Shown piece by piece: positions 60,213 to 64,000 of a stretch of DNA of 64,000 nt. A program made the translations under genes and the position numbers. Position 1 is the first letter of the stretch. Each line of letters begins with the position of its first letter. Under the pieces are notes generated by a model that was given only the letters and a program-made list of their open reading frames with translations, had not been told where the DNA came from and did no database searches. This DNA is from an uncultured Burkholderiales bacterium (GTDB taxonomy: Bacteria; Pseudomonadota; Gammaproteobacteria; Burkholderiales; Burkholderiaceae_C). The stretch is taken from contig CAIKVH010000018.1 in assembly GCA_903830725.1 (NCBI GenBank), forward strand, positions 30,929 through 94,928, read 5' to 3'.

Positions 60213-60614
60213 ATGGGCAATAAATTATACGTAGGCAATCTGCCTTATTCTGTGCGCGACAATGATTTGGAGCAAGCATTTGGGCAATATGGTGGCGTAA
60301 CTAGCGCCAAAGTAATGATGGAGCGTGACACTGGCAGATCCAAAGGGTTTGGCTTTGTTGAAATGGGAAGCGATGCAGAAGCGCAAGCAGCTGTTGCAGG
60401 TATGAACGGGCAGTCTTTGGGCGGTCGTAGTCTCGTAGTTAACGAAGCTCGCCCAATGGAAGCTCGCCCCCCACGCACTGGTGGCGGTGGATACGGTGGT
60501 GGCGGTGGTGGATACGGAGGCGGCGGTGGCGGTGGCGGTGGTCGTCGTGAAGGCGGTGGCGGTGGCTACGGTGGTGGCGGTCGTCGCGATGGCGGTGGCG
60601 GTGACTTCCGTTAA
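60213..60614 (+). CDS. Glycine-rich RNA-binding protein (RRM)
   Basis: 133 residues from the ATG at 60213 with AAGGAG upstream; the track adds 19 residues before it, which do not match the family. The single RRM has KLYVGNLPYSV (RNP2), SKGFGFVEM (RNP1) and a tail of Gly, Tyr and Arg (GGYGGGGGGYGGGG, RREGGGG). Such small proteins are often cold-induced and bind RNA. A hairpin covers the ribosome-binding site and a terminator follows. Confidence 0.93.
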   Translation: MGNKLYVGNLPYSVRDNDLEQAFGQYGGVTSAKVMMERDTGRSKGFGFVEMGSDAEAQAAVAGMNGQSLGGRSLVVNEARPMEARPPRTGGGGYGGGGGGYGGGGGGGGGRREGGGGGYGGGGRRDGGGGDFR

Positions 60615-60657
60615 TTGCCTCTGTAGGTAATAGATCAACTAGGCCTATTACTCAGAC

Positions 60658-60690
60658 AAAAAGGATACTGACTAACAGTATCCTTTTTTT
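60658..60690 (+). terminator. Terminator after the RNA-binding protein gene
   Basis: AAAAAGGATACTG and CAGTATCCTTTTT (13 bp, 5-base loop) followed by TT and TCG. The gene lptC converges from the other side. Confidence 0.85.
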
Positions 60691-60696
60691 TCGCCA

Positions 60697-61320
60697 TTAC
60701 TTTTTTACAAAAACAGAACGAACGCGCCCAGACATTATTAAATGTCTTTCCAAATTATCATATGTCATTGAGTTTGCAGTTATGCTTTGCAAGCCCCTCT
60801 GTATTTCTACTGGCTGAGTGGATGAAATTTGCTCTATATCGGGATTTATTTTTAAATATTCACCGCTTATTTTCGTAATAATCGGAGCACTTCCGTCTTT
60901 CATTTCATCTTTTTTAATAAGAACTACATCACCTCTTAGCTCAATCTCTGATGAATCAGTATTACTAAGCGCTGTTTTAGCCGTTCCTTCAGACTTTTGT
61001 AATCTATCTGCTTTTACAAACGACTGCGTGAATATTTGTGGCCTCTCTATCTCTATCGTGTCTGTGTCCGGATAATGCCTTGCATAATTGCCAACCAGGT
61101 AAGTTTTTACTTTCCCATTTTTCTCAAACGTAGTCAATGAAAACTGTTTCATGAAGTAATCCTCTTCATGAACCGGTTGAGACAGATTTTCTTCGCGAGT
61201 AATCTTAGGCGTAATCTGCAATAGCCAATAAGTCAACATCGCAAAAAGCAACATTAGTATTACCGGAATATAGCCACTTAAGCCTTCCCAATTTTTACGC
61301 AAACCGCCTATGCTTTTCAT
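60697..61320 (-). CDS. lptC: LPS export protein LptC
   Basis: 207 residues. An inner-membrane anchored protein that passes lipopolysaccharide from LptFGB to LptA. One helix (YIPVILMLLFAMLTYWLLQI) is followed by the jellyroll EEDYFMKQFSLTTFEKNGKVKTYLVGNYARHYPDTDTIEIERP and IELRGDVVLIKK. It lies downstream of kdsC (4 bases) in the kdsD-kdsC-lptC order. No lptA or lptB follows it here: the RNA-binding protein converges instead. Confidence 0.9.
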   Translation of the reverse strand: MKSIGGLRKNWEGLSGYIPVILMLLFAMLTYWLLQITPKITREENLSQPVHEEDYFMKQFSLTTFEKNGKVKTYLVGNYARHYPDTDTIEIERPQIFTQSFVKADRLQKSEGTAKTALSNTDSSEIELRGDVVLIKKDEMKDGSAPIITKISGEYLKINPDIEQISSTQPVEIQRGLQSITANSMTYDNLERHLIMSGRVRSVFVKK

Positions 61321-61324
61321 TTGT

Positions 61325-61882
61325 TTAACTTAACTGATGTTCATATTGACCAAGCGCCTCACTTAATAACAAGTCATATTTTCCTTTTGCAGTTATGAGC
61401 AAATCGCAAAAATCTCTCACCGCCCCTTCTCCCCCCTTTTTTTCAGACACATACTGCACGCGACTTAACACCTCGCGATGCGCATTAGGTGGAGCGCATG
61501 AAAAGCAGCATTTTCCTATAAGCTCCAAATCAGGCCAATCATCACCCATAGCGGCTGCAAGATCCCAATTGAGCCCCATCTCTAACAAAATTTTTTCTGC
61601 AACAAATATTTTCTTTTCAACCCCTAAATTTACATGTCTAACACCCAAGTCGGCGAACCTTTTTTCCACATGTCTACCACTTCGCCCAGATATGACAACG
61701 GGCTCAATTCCAGTGCTCTTAAGCAACTTGATTCCAAGCCCATCCAATACATTAAACTGCTTTAACGATTCTGTCGTATCAGAATATATCAATCGACCAT
61801 CCGTGAAAACGCCGTCCACATCAAAGAATACAACTTTAATAGATTGCGCCAATAATAAATCTTCGGTTTTATACATGACCAT
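61325..61882 (-). CDS. kdsC: 3-deoxy-manno-octulosonate-8-phosphatase
   Basis: 185 residues, HAD fold. It removes phosphate from Kdo-8-P for the lipopolysaccharide core. VVFFDVDGVFTDGRLIYSDTTESLKQFNVLDGLGIKLL carries the catalytic Asp pair; VVISGRSGRHVEKRFADLGV and AMGDDWPDLELIGKCCFSCAPPNAHREVLSRVQYVSEKKGGEGAVRDFCDLLI complete it. The start ATG overlaps the kdsD stop by one base. Confidence 0.95.
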   Translation of the reverse strand: MVMYKTEDLLLAQSIKVVFFDVDGVFTDGRLIYSDTTESLKQFNVLDGLGIKLLKSTGIEPVVISGRSGRHVEKRFADLGVRHVNLGVEKKIFVAEKILLEMGLNWDLAAAMGDDWPDLELIGKCCFSCAPPNAHREVLSRVQYVSEKKGGEGAVRDFCDLLITAKGKYDLLLSEALGQYEHQLS

Positions 61883-62880
61883 TAAATAACCTTCGCACGC
61901 ATTAAATCATTTGTATTCAAAGCACCGCACAACACCCCCAACGAGTCAACTACCAATAACGTATTGATACTTCGCTCCTCCATGATGCTAACTACATCTA
62001 CCGCAAGTGCATCTTTAATTATTGTTTGAGGCTTTTTTTTCATTACATCCCTTGCGGATAAATCTTTAAGTGAAACTCCCTTTTCAATCAAACGTCTCAA
62101 ATCCCCATCTGTAAATATACCAATAGGTATTCCCTTGCTGTCAATGATTGCAGTTGCCCCAAGACCCTTTTTGCTCATCTCTTTTAACAATTCGTTCATA
62201 CTCTCGGATGGTCCAACATACGGTACCTGATCTTCTGTCCTCATAATATCGCTGACATGGGTTAATAACTTCCTACCCAACGCACCCGCGGGGTGTGATG
62301 CTGCAAAGTCGTTAGATTTAAAACCCCTAGCGTCTAATAGAGCTACGGCGAGTGCGTCCCCAATCGCCAATTGTGCTGTTGTACTCGCCGTTGGCGCTAA
62401 ATTCAATGGACAGGCTTCTTTCTCAACACTACTATCAATTACGAGTGTGGCTTCTCTACCAAGCGTTGATGTTAGATTTCCCGTAATTGCTATTAAAGAA
62501 ACACCAAGCCTTTTAATCAGTGGCAGGAGCCTCGTAATCTCCTCTGTCTCACCGCTATTTGATAATGCCAAAACAACATCCTGAGGCGTAATCATTCCCA
62601 TGTCCCCATGGCTGGCCTCTGCTGGATGTACAAACATTGCAGGTGTACCCGTAGAGGCCAGAGTGGCGGCTACTTTTGTCGCTATGTGTCCGCTCTTTCC
62701 CATTCCCATAACAACCACTCGACCCTTAATATCGAGCATGCATTCGACCGCTTTGACAAACGTATCATTCAATCTTGTTTTCAAAGCTAAAACCGCTGAG
62801 GCCTCGATCTCAAGCGTTTTTTTTCCCAACAGTAATATTTGTTCCCTATTTATTGAGGCTTGTGTTTTTTGTATGGTCAT
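61882..62880 (-). CDS. kdsD: Arabinose-5-phosphate isomerase KdsD
   Basis: 332 residues. It makes arabinose-5-phosphate, the Kdo precursor. The SIS domain has VVVMGMGKSGHIATKVAATLASTGTPAMFVHPAEASHGDMGMI and LALSNSGETEE. Two CBS motifs follow (HVSDIMRTEDQVPYVGPSES and ARDVMKKKPQTIIKDALA). It stands in the kdsD-kdsC-lptC order, and mnmE lies 45 bases upstream on the same strand. Confidence 0.95.
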   Translation of the reverse strand: MTIQKTQASINREQILLLGKKTLEIEASAVLALKTRLNDTFVKAVECMLDIKGRVVVMGMGKSGHIATKVAATLASTGTPAMFVHPAEASHGDMGMITPQDVVLALSNSGETEEITRLLPLIKRLGVSLIAITGNLTSTLGREATLVIDSSVEKEACPLNLAPTASTTAQLAIGDALAVALLDARGFKSNDFAASHPAGALGRKLLTHVSDIMRTEDQVPYVGPSESMNELLKEMSKKGLGATAIIDSKGIPIGIFTDGDLRRLIEKGVSLKDLSARDVMKKKPQTIIKDALAVDVVSIMEERSINTLLVVDSLGVLCGALNTNDLMRAKVI

Positions 62881-62925
62881 ATCTTAGATATATATTTTTT
62901 GCTTTTTCTGCAAGTCTTTTGCCCC

Positions 62926-64000
62926 TTACTTCCCAATACAAAATCCTGCAAATATTTCCCCAAGCAAATCTTCGGTTGAAAACTCCCCTGTAATCTCACT
63001 TAAACTATGCTGTGCTAGTCTCAATTCTTCCGCAATTATTTCTAATCGAGGATTTTCCAAATTTAGCCACTCTACGGCAGTAATGACATTCGTTTGCACA
63101 CGTTGAAGTGCATTCAAATGCCGTTGTCTAGAAACGTAAAGACCCTCATCACTGGAATTGTTCCATCCAACTAGATTGAGCAGTTTTTTCTTCAACGCAT
63201 CAATTCCCAAACCACTTTTAGCCGATATTCTTACACCCATTTCTTCGCTAAATTCAACGGACTTGTCCCGTGCTGCAACATCGGTTTTATTATAGACGTC
63301 CAATATTTTCATCCCGTCTACGCGACTCTCCTCAATTGTCGCCCGAATCTCAAGCTCTTGTTCAACATAGCTTTTCTCTCTCATTCGAGATAAATCGTGC
63401 AAATAAATAATAATATCCGCATCATTAATCCGCGCCCAGGCTCGCTCTATGCCAATTTTTTCAACTTCATCCAACTGTTCTTCTCTCTCACTACGCAGAC
63501 CCGCTGTATCAGTCATATGAAAGGGCACGCCCTCTATTGAAACCGTCTCTCGCAACACATCCCGTGTTGTTCCTGCTATGTTGGTCACAATAGCAATATC
63601 TTCACCCGACAAAACATTCATAAGAGAACTCTTGCCCGCGTTAGGTTGCCCGGCGATCACTACATTTATGCCTTGGATTAGCACACGACCTTGTTCAGCA
63701 TGGCCAATAATCTCATTTAACTTAGACTTGATGTTCTGTATTTCTTGCCTCGCTTGGTCTGATTTTATAAAATCAATTTCCTCTTCCGGAAAATCAATGC
63801 TCGCCTCAACCAACATCCTCAACCGAACAATCATTTCTTTTAATGTATTTATCTCATTAGAGAACTCGCCTTGAAGTGATCTTATTGCGCCCCTAGCAGC
63901 TAGTTTAGTTTTAGCATTGATTAGGTCCATTACCGACTCTGCTTGAGCCAGATCTAGTTTTGAGTTGAGAAAAGCCCTTTCACTAAATTCTCCCGGATAT
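62926..64000 (-). CDS. mnmE: tRNA modification GTPase MnmE, N-terminus outside window
   Basis: The track begins at an internal Met; the frame remains open to the right edge and reads PGEFSERAFLNSKLDLAQAESVMDLINAKTKLAARGA, so the true start lies beyond. About 357 residues are visible. The central helices contain RSLQGEFSNEINTL and VEASIDFPEEEIDF. The G domain has GQPNAGKSSLMNVL, IAGTTRDVLRE and DTAGLR; NKTD follows. The C-terminus ends FAGFCIGK with the catalytic Cys. With MnmG it installs cmnm5 on U34 of tRNAs. The stop is 45 bases before kdsD. Confidence 0.97.
   Translation of the reverse strand, partial: YPGEFSERAFLNSKLDLAQAESVMDLINAKTKLAARGAIRSLQGEFSNEINTLKEMIVRLRMLVEASIDFPEEEIDFIKSDQARQEIQNIKSKLNEIIGHAEQGRVLIQGINVVIAGQPNAGKSSLMNVLSGEDIAIVTNIAGTTRDVLRETVSIEGVPFHMTDTAGLRSEREEQLDEVEKIGIERAWARINDADIIIYLHDLSRMREKSYVEQELEIRATIEESRVDGMKILDVYNKTDVAARDKSVEFSEEMGVRISAKSGLGIDALKKKLLNLVGWNNSSDEGLYVSRQRHLNALQRVQTNVITAVEWLNLENPRLEIIAEELRLAQHSLSEITGEFSTEDLLGEIFAGFCIGK

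Noticed and set aside
60225-60638. 137-residue minus-strand ORF opposite the RNA-binding protein
   Set aside because: Its Thr/Ala repeats are the reverse complement of the glycine repeats of the real gene.

Overview
The window is a stretch of core chromosome from a betaproteobacterium, most likely order Burkholderiales and close to the Comamonadaceae. By eye the G+C is in the mid-40s percent, low for that group. The main clues are the rpsL-rpsG-fusA-tuf-rpsJ block followed by an S10 cluster that stops at rpsQ, a ribosomal protein S3 with a long Arg/Pro-rich tail, a methionine synthase split into two genes, GTP-dependent PEP carboxykinase, metX-metW, HemJ instead of HemG/HemY, and a TorF-type porin next to a PII gene. 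No rRNA, tRNA, CRISPR array, prophage or insertion sequence was seen. Genus-level assignment is not possible from sequence reading alone.

Layout. 1-1.7 kb: a cytochrome c' fragment running off the left edge, a cytochrome b561 and a peroxiredoxin. 1.7-11.8 kb, minus strand: the str and S10 ribosomal clusters with both elongation factor genes; a hairpin and a promoter-like motif split rpsJ from rplC. 11.9-15.8 kb: a penicillin-binding carboxypeptidase, a hydrolase, a thioredoxin-like ferredoxin, a VanZ-like protein and HemJ. 15.9-16.6 kb: a hemB copy with a large out-of-frame internal deletion. 16.8-22.0 kb: a more accessory-looking set (dienelactone hydrolase, HCCA isomerase-like protein, SDR, GMC oxidoreductase, TSUP permease). 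22.0-26.7 kb: the rod-shape genes mreB-mreC-mreD-mrdA. 26.9-30.1 kb: gatCAB. 30.2-34.6 kb: pyrE, an exonuclease III family gene, 3-hydroxybutyrate dehydrogenase, trhO and an M48 peptidase. 34.8-42.6 kb: an AmpG-like permease, a heptosyltransferase, a zinc-finger protein, ilvE, radA, an LplT-like carrier and ssb. 42.6-51.3 kb: an aldose epimerase-like gene, PII, TorF, split metH, a newly read 47-residue membrane protein and pckG. 51.3-58.1 kb: rsmA-surA-lptD and, divergently, an AmgK-like kinase and rsmE. 58.1-64 kb: metX-metW, a glycine-rich RNA-binding protein, kdsD-kdsC-lptC and mnmE running off the right edge.

How the genes work together. Translation (ribosomal proteins, EF-Tu, EF-G, GatCAB, MnmE, TrhO, RsmA, RsmE) dominates. 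Envelope building is the second theme: Mre/PBP2 elongation, DacC, AmpG/AmgK peptidoglycan recycling, KdsC/KdsD/WaaF and LptC/LptD/SurA for lipopolysaccharide. Methionine synthesis is represented by metX, metW and both halves of metH.

I did not find an obviously new multi-gene system. The most useful observations are the damaged hemB with a shared 20-base junction, ribosome-binding sites held in hairpins in front of the RNA-binding protein and the second metH half, the palindromic ribosome-binding site shared by divergent pyrE and xthA, the rpsJ/rplC transcription break, and the unannotated small membrane protein with its own tandem terminators.
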